From an uncultured Maribacter sp. (GTDB taxonomy: Bacteria > Bacteroidota > Bacteroidia > Flavobacteriales > Flavobacteriaceae): DNA of 64,000 nt. The notes under the pieces were generated by a model. The model did no database searches and had not been told where the DNA came from. It saw only the letters and a program-made list of their open reading frames with translations. Of this stretch, positions 18,209 to 26,761 are shown piece by piece. Location: the NCBI RefSeq assembly GCF_947496775.1, contig NZ_CANMDU010000001.1, positions 124,001-188,000 on the forward strand. Direction: 5' to 3'. The translations under genes were made by a program, and so were the position numbers. Every line of letters begins with the position of its first letter. The stretch's first letter is position 1.

Positions 18209-19306
18209 TTAATAGAACAAAAGGTTATCCATATCATTATAATGCACTTTTTGCTTTATAGTTCCTTTTTCTAAAACTAATACTCCTGGATTAGACCGGA
18301 CAATAGTTTTTAGCGCTATTTCATCCGTATAATAAAACTCTAAATTTAAATTATACTTTTCTATAATTTCTTTTGCCTGTTCTGCACTAGAGGCCGACAT
18401 ACCAATAACTTTATACCCTTTCTTAACTGCAGCATCGGCTATTTCCTTAACTTCTCCGTAGAAATTAGTATTGGTTTTTCTTAAATCGTACGCCACAATC
18501 ATAACTAACTTAGGTTCTTGCAATAAATCAGACGCAAAATCTTCTCCATTCTGTTCTACAGTAAAATCGTGAATGGGGGGCTCGTAACCTGCTTGTAACT
18601 CCGTCGTTTCTACCCCAATAAATTCGCCATCCACTGTTGGGTAATCTCCAGTCGTATGTACAATTTGTTCTTCTCCGTTTGCCTTAAATTTCCAAGCATA
18701 GTCGAACACAGCTTCTGGGGCTCCAACTGGAACTGTAATTCCTTTTTGGATATTGGCACCAATTTTATATGGTCTAAAATCTATAACTGGCAAATGATTT
18801 AACACATAATACCCATAACCTACGCATAATACAAGTGCTACCGCAGTAATTATTCTATTTGGGTAAGACCTAAATAAGGGCTGAATATATTTTTGTCCAA
18901 AAAACAAAATAAGAATAAGAACAAACAAAATAACATCCTTGGTAAAGGATTCCCAAGGCGTTAATTTAACAGCATCACCAAAACAGCCGCAGTCTGTAAC
19001 TTTATTAAAATAGGCCGAGTAAAAGGTTAAAAATGTAAAAAATACAATCATTAATAGAAGGTTCCATACTGTAAATTTAACGCGGTAACCTACTAATAAC
19101 ATAACCCCTAAGAGCACTTCAAAAATAACTACTCCTAAAGAAACCCATAATGCCAGTGGTACTAGAAAAGGAAGGTTCAAAACTGCTTCACTAAAATATT
19201 CTTCTAATTTAAAAGAAAATCCGACGGGGTCATTTAGCTTAATAAAACCACTAATAATAAAAAGTATCCCAACAAAAATTCTACTAAACCCTACTAAATA
19301 TCTCAT
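18209..19306 (-). CDS. BT_3928-like DoxX/MauE membrane protein with C-terminal periplasmic domain
   Basis: A 365-residue protein. Residues 1-150 form a DoxX/MauE-like bundle of about four membrane helices, starting MRYLVGFSRIFVGILFI and containing a conserved Cys-Gly-Cys (VTDCGCFGD). A fifth helix follows, then a soluble part from about residue 185 with a thioredoxin-like arrangement but no CxxC. The family (BT_3928-like) is common in Bacteroidetes beside tpiA and a thioredoxin. Its biochemical role is unknown; MauE relatives help disulfide formation in exported proteins. One base separates it from the DUF1599 gene. Confidence 0.83.
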   Translation of the reverse strand: MRYLVGFSRIFVGILFIISGFIKLNDPVGFSFKLEEYFSEAVLNLPFLVPLALWVSLGVVIFEVLLGVMLLVGYRVKFTVWNLLLMIVFFTFLTFYSAYFNKVTDCGCFGDAVKLTPWESFTKDVILFVLILILFFGQKYIQPLFRSYPNRIITAVALVLCVGYGYYVLNHLPVIDFRPYKIGANIQKGITVPVGAPEAVFDYAWKFKANGEEQIVHTTGDYPTVDGEFIGVETTELQAGYEPPIHDFTVEQNGEDFASDLLQEPKLVMIVAYDLRKTNTNFYGEVKEIADAAVKKGYKVIGMSASSAEQAKEIIEKYNLNLEFYYTDEIALKTIVRSNPGVLVLEKGTIKQKVHYNDMDNLLFY

Positions 19307-19307
19307 A

Positions 19308-19856
19308 CTATTTATTGTCGTTTTCTTGAAGATGGATCATTGCAAATACAGCATAATTTATCATATCTTGATAGTTAGCGTCTATACCTTCACTAACCAA
19401 AGTTTTCCCTTGGTTATCTTCTATCTGCTTTACCCTTAATAATTTTTGTAAAATTAAATCGGTTAATGAGCTTACACGCATATCTCTCCAAGCTTCTCCA
19501 TAATCATGATTTTTATTCTCCATCAATGATTTTGTTTCCGTTATATGTTTCTCATAAAGGCTTACTGCTTTTTCTGTTTGTAAATCTGGCTGATCCACTA
19601 CACCTAGTTCTAGCTGAATTAAGGCCATAATAGAATAGTTTATAATACCAATAAATTCAGAACGCTCCCCTTCATCTACCTTACGCACTTCATTTTGTTG
19701 TAGGCTCCGTATTCTTTGTGCTTTAATAAAGATTTGATCCGTTAAAGAAGGTAACCTTAGAATACGCCATGCACTGCCGTAATCTGTCATCTTTTTTTGA
19801 AATAACTCTTTGCAAATTTTTATAACCTCATTATATTGTTCGGAAGTATGCTGCAT
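19308..19856 (-). CDS. DUF1599-domain protein with internal duplication
   Basis: A 182-residue cytosolic, helical protein that is a clear tandem duplication. The first half carries DYGSAWR (25-31), SLTDQIFIKAQRIR (37-50) and INYSIMALIQLE (72-83); the second carries DYGEAWR (118-124), SLTDLILQKLLRVK (130-143) and INYAVFAMIHLQ (166-177). The repeated Asp-Tyr-Gly and Arg motifs suggest a ligand-binding pocket in each half; the molecular function is not known to me. It is first in the operon leading to tpiA, 1 base before the DoxX/MauE-like gene, and divergent from folP. Confidence 0.85.
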   Translation of the reverse strand: MQHTSEQYNEVIKICKELFQKKMTDYGSAWRILRLPSLTDQIFIKAQRIRSLQQNEVRKVDEGERSEFIGIINYSIMALIQLELGVVDQPDLQTEKAVSLYEKHITETKSLMENKNHDYGEAWRDMRVSSLTDLILQKLLRVKQIEDNQGKTLVSEGIDANYQDMINYAVFAMIHLQENDNK

Positions 19857-19958
19857 GTATATCTAATTTGCGTAAATTTCGCTTAAAATATTGTAAACGT
19901 CAAAGTTCTCGATTTAATCTTTCTTTGTCAAGTATTTACACACCAATTATTTACAAAA

Positions 19959-20786
19959 ATGACCATTAATTGTAACGAAAACCTTATAGATTTAAATACA
20001 CCCAAAGTAATGGGTATACTAAACGTTACTCCTGATTCTTTTTTCGATGGTGGTGCTTATAACGGAATTAAAAATAGCATTTCTCAAGTAAAAAAAATGC
20101 TTGATGAAGGTGCTACCTTTATTGATGTTGGTGCGTATAGTTCCAGACCTGGTGCCAAAGAAGTTACTCAAGAAGAAGAATTACAACGTATTTTACCCGT
20201 TATAAAAGCTATTACCAAAGAGTTTCCAGATTGCATAATTTCTATAGATACCTTTAGGAGTAGTATTGCTAAGGCATGTGTTCAAGAAGGAGCAGCTATG
20301 GTAAATGATATTTCTGGAGGACAATTAGATACTAATATGTTTGCTACAGTTGCTCAATTAAAAGTGCCTTATATTTTAATGCATATGCGAGGTACTCCGC
20401 AAAATATGCAACAAAACACAGTATATGACGATGTAACTTTAGACATTATCTATTACTTTTCTGAACAGATATATAATGCCCGTTTAGCCGGCATTAATGA
20501 TATTATAATAGATCCCGGATTTGGATTTTCTAAAACAGTAGCCCAAAATTTTGAGCTCTTAAACCAATTAGAGCTCCTACAAAACATAGAAGTTCCTATA
20601 CTCACTGGTTTAAGTAGAAAATCTATGATTTACAAAACTTTAGAAACCGATGCTAAAAAAGCTCTAAATGGCACCACTGCCCTAAATATGGTATGTTTAG
20701 AAAAAGGAGCCAATATTTTAAGGGTCCACGACGTTAAAGAAGCTATGGAGTGTGTACAGTTATATAATGCCTTAAAAAGTAGTTAG
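19959..20786 (+). CDS. folP: dihydropteroate synthase
   Basis: A 275-residue TIM-barrel enzyme of folate synthesis that joins p-aminobenzoate to the pterin pyrophosphate; it is the sulfonamide target. Signatures are MGILNVTPDSFFDGG near residue 18, DVGAYSSRPGA, the conserved SIDTFRS, DISGGQ, and the late DPGFGFSKT and GLSRKSMI segments. It is divergent from the DUF1599 gene and followed by cdaA 132 bases later, an arrangement often seen in Flavobacteriia. Confidence 0.96.
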   Translation: MTINCNENLIDLNTPKVMGILNVTPDSFFDGGAYNGIKNSISQVKKMLDEGATFIDVGAYSSRPGAKEVTQEEELQRILPVIKAITKEFPDCIISIDTFRSSIAKACVQEGAAMVNDISGGQLDTNMFATVAQLKVPYILMHMRGTPQNMQQNTVYDDVTLDIIYYFSEQIYNARLAGINDIIIDPGFGFSKTVAQNFELLNQLELLQNIEVPILTGLSRKSMIYKTLETDAKKALNGTTALNMVCLEKGANILRVHDVKEAMECVQLYNALKSS

Positions 20787-20918
20787 CCTATTTTTATTGA
20801 GTATTTAATATGGAGTAAAAAATAAAAACGTAATACCTATAGCATTACACATGACATACTAAATTTTGGACTTTCAACATTAGACTTATTTTTCCTAATT
20901 TTACAAAAACTGCGGCGA

Positions 20919-21704
20919 TTGGATTTTTTAAACTTTATAGATTTACGAATTACTGATATTATAGATATCATTCTAGTAGCCGTTCTACTTTATTACATCT
21001 ACAAATTAATTCGTGGCTCTGTTGCTATCAATATTTTTATTGGCATCGTAATTGTCTGGGGCTTTTGGAAACTTACCGAGTTATTAGGCATGGAAATGAT
21101 AAGCAGTATGGTAGGTGCTTTTATGCAAGTTGGTTTAATTGCACTTATTATAGTTTTTCAACAGGAGATTAGAAAATTTCTTTTAATGATTGGTTCTACC
21201 AATTTTTCTAATAAACGAAATTTTATAAAGCATTTTAAATTTTTAAAACAAGAAGGACTTTCTAGTAGCATTAATATTGATGCTTTAGTTGCTGCTTGTG
21301 AGAAAATGGCGAGTACCAAAACCGGTGCCTTAATCGTTTTGGAGCGTAATAATTCTTTAGATTTTATAAAATCCTCTGGAGACAAAATGCATATTGAAAT
21401 TACACAGCCTATTATAGAAAGTATTTTTTATAAAAACAGTCCTTTGCATGATGGTGCTGCTGTAATTTCTGGAAACTATATTGTAGCAACCAGAGTTACC
21501 CTACCTGTATCTAACGAACGTACTATTCCCTTGCGCTTTGGCCTTAGACATAGAGCCGCAATTGGCATTACCGAAAAAACAGATTCTTTAGCTCTTGTTG
21601 TTAGTGAAGAGACAGGATTAATATCGTATATTAAAAACGGAGAATTTGTTTTGTATAAAGGGTTACCAAAACTTATAACAATGATTAAAGAGGACTTAAT
21701 TTAA
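20919..21704 (+). CDS. cdaA: membrane diadenylate cyclase CdaA
   Basis: A 261-residue enzyme that makes the second messenger c-di-AMP from two ATP. Three N-terminal membrane helices (residues 13-90) precede a DisA_N-type cyclase domain with the catalytic DGA (178-180, LHDGAAVI) and RHR (210-212, GLRHRAAIG) motifs. The start is a TTG at 20919, chosen because the encoded MDFLNF matches the normal N-terminus of the family and no ATG fits. Its stop abuts the stop of the facing ABC transporter gene with no gap. Confidence 0.93.
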   Translation: MDFLNFIDLRITDIIDIILVAVLLYYIYKLIRGSVAINIFIGIVIVWGFWKLTELLGMEMISSMVGAFMQVGLIALIIVFQQEIRKFLLMIGSTNFSNKRNFIKHFKFLKQEGLSSSINIDALVAACEKMASTKTGALIVLERNNSLDFIKSSGDKMHIEITQPIIESIFYKNSPLHDGAAVISGNYIVATRVTLPVSNERTIPLRFGLRHRAAIGITEKTDSLALVVSEETGLISYIKNGEFVLYKGLPKLITMIKEDLI

Positions 21705-23471
21705 TTAGGCTACTTCTTCTGACAAAAATTGTGCTTCGTATAAATTACTGTAATACCCGTTAGCATTAAGTAACTCTTTATGCGTTCCTATTTCTACAAT
21801 TTTACCAGCATCCATTACGATAATTTTATCTGCCTTTTTTATGGTTGCTAAACGGTGAGCAATAATAATAGACGTACGCCCTTCGGTAATTTTCTCGGTA
21901 GCACTTTGTATTAATTGCTCTGAATAAGTATCCACAGAAGAGGTTGCCTCATCCAAAATTAAAATACTAGGATTACTAACATATGCTCTTAAGAATGCAA
22001 TTAATTGTCGCTGTCCGCTAGACAACATTGCGCCTCTTTCTTTTACATCATAGGCATACCCTCCGGGTAAACTACTAATAAACTCATGCACTCCAATTTC
22101 TTCGGCTGCCTTCTGTATAGATTCTTTGGTTATGCTCTTTTCTTTTAAAGATATATTATTAGCTATAGTGTCTGCAAATAAGAAAACATCTTGTAAAACC
22201 ACCGCTATTTTATCTCTTAAAGAAGATAATTGAAAATCTTTAATATCTATATTATCCACCGAAATTACTCCAGAGTTAATCTCATAAAAACGATTCAATA
22301 AATTAATAATCGTAGATTTTCCTGCTCCTGTAGCACCAACAATAGCGACGGTTTCTCCTGCTTTTACATCAAAAGAAATTCCGTGTAATACTTCTTCTCC
22401 TTCTACGTAACCAAAGCGCACATCTTTAAAAGTAATATCTCCCTTTACATCCGTTTTTATTTCCGTACCATTGTCAGGAATAGCACTATCGGTATCTAAA
22501 ATATCAAAAACTCTATTGGCGGCTACCATTCCCATTTGCAGTGTATTGAACTTATCTGCTATTTGGCGAAGTGGTCTAAACAATAAATCTATCAAGAAAA
22601 AGAAAGAAAAAACAGCTCCAATTTCGCCCAATTCCGTGGATACAATATTTTGTCGTATTCCAAACCAAACAACCAAACCAATAGCTATAGAAGATACAAT
22701 TTCTGCTATAGGAAAGAAGATAGAATTGTACCATACCGTCTTTATCCAAGCTAATTTATGCTTCTCATTTATTTCTCTAAATTTTTTACTTTCAATCTCT
22801 TCTCTAGTAAAAAGCTGCACTATTTTCATTCCTGTAATACGTTCTTGTACAAAGGAGTTTAAATTAGATACTTGCGCTCTTACTTCAGTAAAAGCCACTT
22901 TCATTGCCTTTTGAAAAACACGGGTTGCATATAAAATTACAGGCATCAGCCCAAAAACTATAAGTGCCAATTTCCAATCTAAATATAGCATTACTAAAGC
23001 AGCTGCAAGCATTTTTAGTAAATCTGCTACTATAACAAAAAAACCTTGACTAAAAATCTCTCCAATACGCTGCATATCTGCCACAGCTCTAGTTACTAAA
23101 ACACCAAGTGAAGAAGTATCAAAATACTTCATTTTAAAACCAAGCATTTTTTTGAACAAGTTTATTCTAATATCTTTTATTACCGATTCTCCCAACCAAT
23201 TGGCATAGTAATTAAATAATAACTGACTAGTTACTTGCGCCACCAAAACCCCTAACAAAGCCATGGTAAAAACAAATAGCATATTGGCGTCTTTTGCCTT
23301 TATACCATCATCGATAATACGCCCTACTAAAATAGGTGTTAAGACTGCAAAAACTGAAGCCAAAATAGCGGCTAACGCAACCCCGTAAAAAGTAACTCTA
23401 TACGGCTTGGTATGCCCCATAAGTCTCTTAAAAAGGCTCTTATCAAAAGTTTTTCCGGAATTTTCACTCAT
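21705..23471 (-). CDS. ABC transporter, fused permease/ATPase (MsbA/MdlB-like exporter)
   Basis: A 588-residue half-transporter that should act as a homo- or heterodimer in the inner membrane. Six membrane helices occupy residues 20-310. The ATPase domain has Walker A GATGAGKS (379-386), a Q-loop at 426, the signature LSSGQ (483-487), Walker B ILILDE (503-508) and the His switch in IIAHRLAT. The fold is that of lipid or drug exporters; substrate unknown. Its start overlaps the end of truA by 8 bases, indicating translational coupling. Confidence 0.92.
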   Translation of the reverse strand: MSENSGKTFDKSLFKRLMGHTKPYRVTFYGVALAAILASVFAVLTPILVGRIIDDGIKAKDANMLFVFTMALLGVLVAQVTSQLLFNYYANWLGESVIKDIRINLFKKMLGFKMKYFDTSSLGVLVTRAVADMQRIGEIFSQGFFVIVADLLKMLAAALVMLYLDWKLALIVFGLMPVILYATRVFQKAMKVAFTEVRAQVSNLNSFVQERITGMKIVQLFTREEIESKKFREINEKHKLAWIKTVWYNSIFFPIAEIVSSIAIGLVVWFGIRQNIVSTELGEIGAVFSFFFLIDLLFRPLRQIADKFNTLQMGMVAANRVFDILDTDSAIPDNGTEIKTDVKGDITFKDVRFGYVEGEEVLHGISFDVKAGETVAIVGATGAGKSTIINLLNRFYEINSGVISVDNIDIKDFQLSSLRDKIAVVLQDVFLFADTIANNISLKEKSITKESIQKAAEEIGVHEFISSLPGGYAYDVKERGAMLSSGQRQLIAFLRAYVSNPSILILDEATSSVDTYSEQLIQSATEKITEGRTSIIIAHRLATIKKADKIIVMDAGKIVEIGTHKELLNANGYYSNLYEAQFLSEEVA

Positions 23472-24216
23472 AGAAATCTATCGTTGTTTTTGGATACAAA
23501 ACTTGAGTCAAATATAAACCTTTTGCTGGTACAGAAACACCAGCTTGCGCCCTATCCTTACTTTTTATGATGGTATTAACATCTTCTACTTTTATTTTCC
23601 CCATCCCAACTTCTAAAAGTGTTCCTACAATGGCCCTAACCATATTTCTTAAAAAACGATTCGCCGTTATAGTAAATACTAATAGATTACCTTTTTGCTC
23701 CCATTTCGCTTGAGTAATATTGCATAAATAAGTATACACATCTGTATTAGATTTAGAAAAACATTCAAAATCTTTTTCTTTGAGTAAAATTTTAGCGGCT
23801 TGGTTCATGGCCCCAATATTAATAGACTGTTTTATATAATGGGAAGTATCAATACAAAAAGGATCTTTTTTCTTGGTTATCCAATACTCATAAGTACGCG
23901 CCGTGGCATCAAAACGGGCATGGGCATCTTCCTTTGTTTCTACAATGCGTTGTACCGCAATATCCTCTGGTAAAAGTGAATTTACCCGATATACCAACTC
24001 CTCTACCTCTAATATTTTATCTAAATTAAAATGCGCATACATTTGTTTGGCATGCACACCGGCATCTGTTCTACCTGCTCCTGTTAAAACAACTTTAGTA
24101 CTCAGAATAGTAGATAAACTCCCTTCTAAAACCTCTTGCACAGTAATAGCATTGGGTTGTCGTTGCCATCCGTGGTAATCCTTACCGAAATATGAAAATT
24201 GAATAAAAAACCTCAA
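23464..24216 (-). CDS. truA: tRNA pseudouridine synthase A
   Basis: A 250-residue enzyme that converts uridines 38-40 of the tRNA anticodon arm to pseudouridine. The catalytic Asp51 lies in GAGRTDAGVHA; the N-terminus FSYFGKDYHGWQRQ and the late FLRNMVRAIVGTLLEVG are family marks. It overlaps the following ABC transporter gene by 8 bases. Length is typical. Confidence 0.96.
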   Translation of the reverse strand: MRFFIQFSYFGKDYHGWQRQPNAITVQEVLEGSLSTILSTKVVLTGAGRTDAGVHAKQMYAHFNLDKILEVEELVYRVNSLLPEDIAVQRIVETKEDAHARFDATARTYEYWITKKKDPFCIDTSHYIKQSINIGAMNQAAKILLKEKDFECFSKSNTDVYTYLCNITQAKWEQKGNLLVFTITANRFLRNMVRAIVGTLLEVGMGKIKVEDVNTIIKSKDRAQAGVSVPAKGLYLTQVLYPKTTIDFYE

Positions 24217-24304
24217 TGGAATATGCTAATTTTGTGAAGTTACAAAGATACTTTTTTCCACCTATTTTTGGAACATTAAAAAACAGCATTCGCAATTTCT
24301 ATAA

Positions 24305-24799
24305 ATGACACAGATTCTTCTTTTATCGGACACCCATTCTCATATAGACGACACCATTTTAAAATACGCCAAACAAGCAGATGAAATATGGCATGCTGGC
24401 GATATTGGCTCCTTAAAAGTTACCGATGCTTTACAAAAAATAAAACCTCTTCGTGGCGTTTATGGTAATATAGATAACCATATAATTCAGAAAGAATTCC
24501 CAGAGAACAATCGTTTTATGTGTGAAGGTGTGGATGTGCTTATGACGCATATAGGCGGGTATCCTCCAAAATACAATATTAGAACTAGAGATGAAATAAG
24601 AAACAATCCTCCCAAACTTTTTATTTGCGGCCACTCTCATATTCTAAAGGTTATGATGGACAAAAAACTTGGCGTTCTACACATGAACCCAGGCGCCTGC
24701 GGGAAACATGGTTTTCACCAAATGAGGACCATGTTACGTTTTGTTATTGATGGACCAGATATTAAAAATTTAGAAGTAATTGAAATTGGGAAGCGTTAA
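24305..24799 (+). CDS. metallophosphoesterase (YfcE/MJ0936-like phosphodiesterase)
   Basis: A 164-residue cytosolic calcineurin-like phosphodiesterase. Metal-binding motifs appear in order: SDTHSH (Asp9, His11), WHAGDIGS, GNIDNH, and CGHSHILK with a following HMNPGACG. The size fits the small YfcE/MJ0936 subgroup, which hydrolyses phosphodiesters; the true substrate is unknown. It is divergent from truA and its own transcript end is not marked by a hairpin. Confidence 0.92.
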   Translation: MTQILLLSDTHSHIDDTILKYAKQADEIWHAGDIGSLKVTDALQKIKPLRGVYGNIDNHIIQKEFPENNRFMCEGVDVLMTHIGGYPPKYNIRTRDEIRNNPPKLFICGHSHILKVMMDKKLGVLHMNPGACGKHGFHQMRTMLRFVIDGPDIKNLEVIEIGKR

Positions 24800-24853
24800 T
24801 GTAACTTTTGGTTAAGAAGTTGAAAAAAGAAAAAACTCCTTTATCTTATAATA

Positions 24854-24931
24854 CTAAGTTAACACTAACACCGCTACTAGCAGTAAATAAATAGTACTCA
24901 ATACTATTGCTTTTATTTTTAGTTGTTTCAT
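24854..24931 (-). CDS. possible 25-residue membrane peptide
   Basis: A minus-strand frame of 25 codons starts MKQLKIKAIV and continues as a single hydrophobic helix (STIYLLLVAVLVLT), the shape of a small membrane protein: charged N-terminus then one transmembrane segment. It lies in an otherwise empty 570-base stretch. There is no clear promoter or ribosome-binding site, so it may be chance. Confidence 0.25.
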   Translation of the reverse strand: MKQLKIKAIVLSTIYLLLVAVLVLT

Positions 24932-25369
24932 AATTCCATACTGTTTAAGTCTTAAAAAAAATAATCACTATGCACAAAGACTTTGAACAAACTCTTTTTT
25001 TTAACACCCTATAAATGTAATAGTTACAACCAAAAAAACTACTATATATTTCCTAAAAAAAACTGAACAAATGCTTAACATCTAAATTTTAATATCATAA
25101 ATTAAAAGGTCATAAGAAATCTCAAATCTTCCTTAAAAACACCATTTCAAAAAATTGTTTCAACTAATTTTGAAGGAATTCTCCTCTATTAAATAAAGAT
25201 TAATTAGATTAGGGATCTAAAAGATATATAGATCACTGGTGATTTATTTTTAATAGTTACCATTAATACTAACCCGTCCTTAAAATTCCATTTTTTTTAA
25301 TAAAATGTCCTCTAAATTGTCATATTTCTCAAACTATGGTAACTAAAGTAATAAAGGGAAGTATTAAAA
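24932..25369. other. AT-rich intergenic stretch before the ECF sigma gene
   Basis: No coding frame or stable hairpin was identified. The region must hold the promoter for the sigma factor gene at 25370, but no convincing -33/-7 pair was found. Confidence 0.45.
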
Positions 25370-25873
25370 ATGGAAAAACAAAAAAGCCTATTTCTATCCA
25401 AACTTGAGGAAAACCAAGATAAATTATATAGGCTTTGTTCTATATATTCTGATAATGATGAAGACTCAAAAGACCTATTTCAAGAGGTTTTAGTTCAAAT
25501 CTGGAAGTCGATGAGTTCATTTAAAGGTAATTCATCTATTGGTACTTGGATGTTTAGGATAGCATTAAATGTTTGCCTTCGTTTCAAATCAAAATACACG
25601 AAAAACCAAAACCGATTTATACGATTAGATAGTATGACTATTTTTAATATCGGTTCTAAAATAGTAAATGAAAGCAATGATGAAAAACTAATAGCTTTAA
25701 GAAAGTGTTTTAAAAAATTGAATGATGGAGACAAGACTATAGTTGCTTTGTACTTGGAGGAATTAACATATCGAGAAATTTCAGACATACTTGGGTTATC
25801 TGAAAATCACATAGCCGTAAAAATCAAACGGATAAAATCAAAATTGTTTAACTGTATAAATGAAATATTATGA
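25370..25873 (+). CDS. ECF-type RNA polymerase sigma factor
   Basis: A 167-residue sigma-70 family protein with region 2 (residues about 13-75, including DLFQEVLVQIWKS) and region 4 helix-turn-helix (about 112-165, LTYREISDILGLSENHIAVKIKRIKSKL). It shares a 4-base ATGA overlap with the next gene, a membrane protein that is the likely anti-sigma or signal partner. The targets are not evident. It is distinct from the PUL-type sigma factor at 50962. Confidence 0.9.
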   Translation: MEKQKSLFLSKLEENQDKLYRLCSIYSDNDEDSKDLFQEVLVQIWKSMSSFKGNSSIGTWMFRIALNVCLRFKSKYTKNQNRFIRLDSMTIFNIGSKIVNESNDEKLIALRKCFKKLNDGDKTIVALYLEELTYREISDILGLSENHIAVKIKRIKSKLFNCINEIL

Positions 25874-26466
25874 TTGAAGATGAATTAATTAAAATCTGGC
25901 AATCGTCCAGCAATCAAGAGCGTGTAAAATTTGAGAAATCAAAATTAATGATAGAATTGCAATCAAGTTTAAAGCGTTTAGACAAATGGTGGAATTATAT
26001 TGAACTTTCAGAAACGATTTTAGCTGTATTTGGAATTTTAGTATGCCTTCTTTTATTATTCAAGATTCCTTTCGCTCTGACTAAAACAGCGATAGGATTA
26101 ATAATGATTTGTGCAATTTATTTAATAATCAAATATCGAAGCATTAAGAAATTTAAGCCAAGTGATTTAGAAGAAAATTATCTAAATTATCTCAAAAAAA
26201 ACAGGAAATATCTTCAAGCCCAAAAGAAATTCCTTAAGACATACTACTATTGGGGAATATTGCCAGTTTACCCGATAATGTTATTATTTAATATCAGTAT
26301 TTGGGAAAAGATTCCAAAAAACTTTATAGTGATATTAATTCTAATAAATATAGCCACAATCGGAATAGGGGTTTATGGATACTTCTTAAATAAAAAAAGA
26401 GTGAAAAAAGAAATCAACCCAAGAATATCTGGAATTAATGAATTAATAAATCAATTGGAACAATAA
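25870..26466 (+). CDS. four-helix membrane protein coupled to the sigma factor (putative anti-sigma factor)
   Basis: A 198-residue protein. It has a soluble N-terminal helical region (residues 1-40), two membrane helices at about 45-62 and 66-85, a charged helical loop, two more helices at about 125-142 and 148-175, and a cytosolic basic tail. Its start overlaps the sigma-factor stop. The arrangement, with an N-terminal cytosolic part that could hold the sigma factor, supports an anti-sigma role by position only; no zinc-binding His/Cys motif is present. Confidence 0.7.
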   Translation: MIEDELIKIWQSSSNQERVKFEKSKLMIELQSSLKRLDKWWNYIELSETILAVFGILVCLLLLFKIPFALTKTAIGLIMICAIYLIIKYRSIKKFKPSDLEENYLNYLKKNRKYLQAQKKFLKTYYYWGILPVYPIMLLFNISIWEKIPKNFIVILILINIATIGIGVYGYFLNKKRVKKEINPRISGINELINQLEQ

Positions 26467-26469
26467 CAT

Positions 26470-26610
26470 ATGAAATCTAAATATAGCCCCTCGAAAGTTT
26501 CAACAAGCTTTTTAGAACAATTATCAAAAATTTTGCGGTTTTCAACTTCAAAAACAAGAAGAGAAATAATCAAACAAAAGAGAAATCAAGTTAGGAATAA
26601 AAAGTACTAA
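26470..26610 (+). CDS. possible 46-residue basic protein
   Basis: A 46-codon frame beginning MKSKYSPSKV and ending RNKKY lies 3 bases after the putative anti-sigma gene. It is strongly basic, with no signal or family seen. It may be a genuine small gene, or the tail of a decayed gene at the left boundary of the structured spacer that follows, because the spacer's conserved left arm begins directly after its stop. Confidence 0.35.
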   Translation: MKSKYSPSKVSTSFLEQLSKILRFSTSKTRREIIKQKRNQVRNKKY

Positions 26611-26761
26611 TGGCAACAATGTGTCTTATAATTCATTGCTAGTTAGAGCTCCCTTACGAAAGTCCTCGCGGACTTTCTATCTGTGATTTATTTGCTAACT
26701 TTAGTGCTTAAACACGCAACGAAATCATACACAAGTCCTTTACCTACAAACAAAAAAGAAT
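26611..26761 (+). repeat. structured cassette-like spacer before the beta-lactamase gene
   Basis: A long imperfect palindrome. The left arm (26613-26639, from GCAACAATGTGT to ATTGC) pairs imperfectly with the right arm (26716-26734, GCAACGAAATCATACACAA). A perfect 8-bp inner hairpin (26658-26677, GAAAGTCC-TCGC-GGACTTTC) sits at the centre. The right end TCATACACAAGTCCTTTACC is shared with other spacers to the right. The architecture recalls integron attC sites, but the strict GTTRRRY core is absent. Confidence 0.55.
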
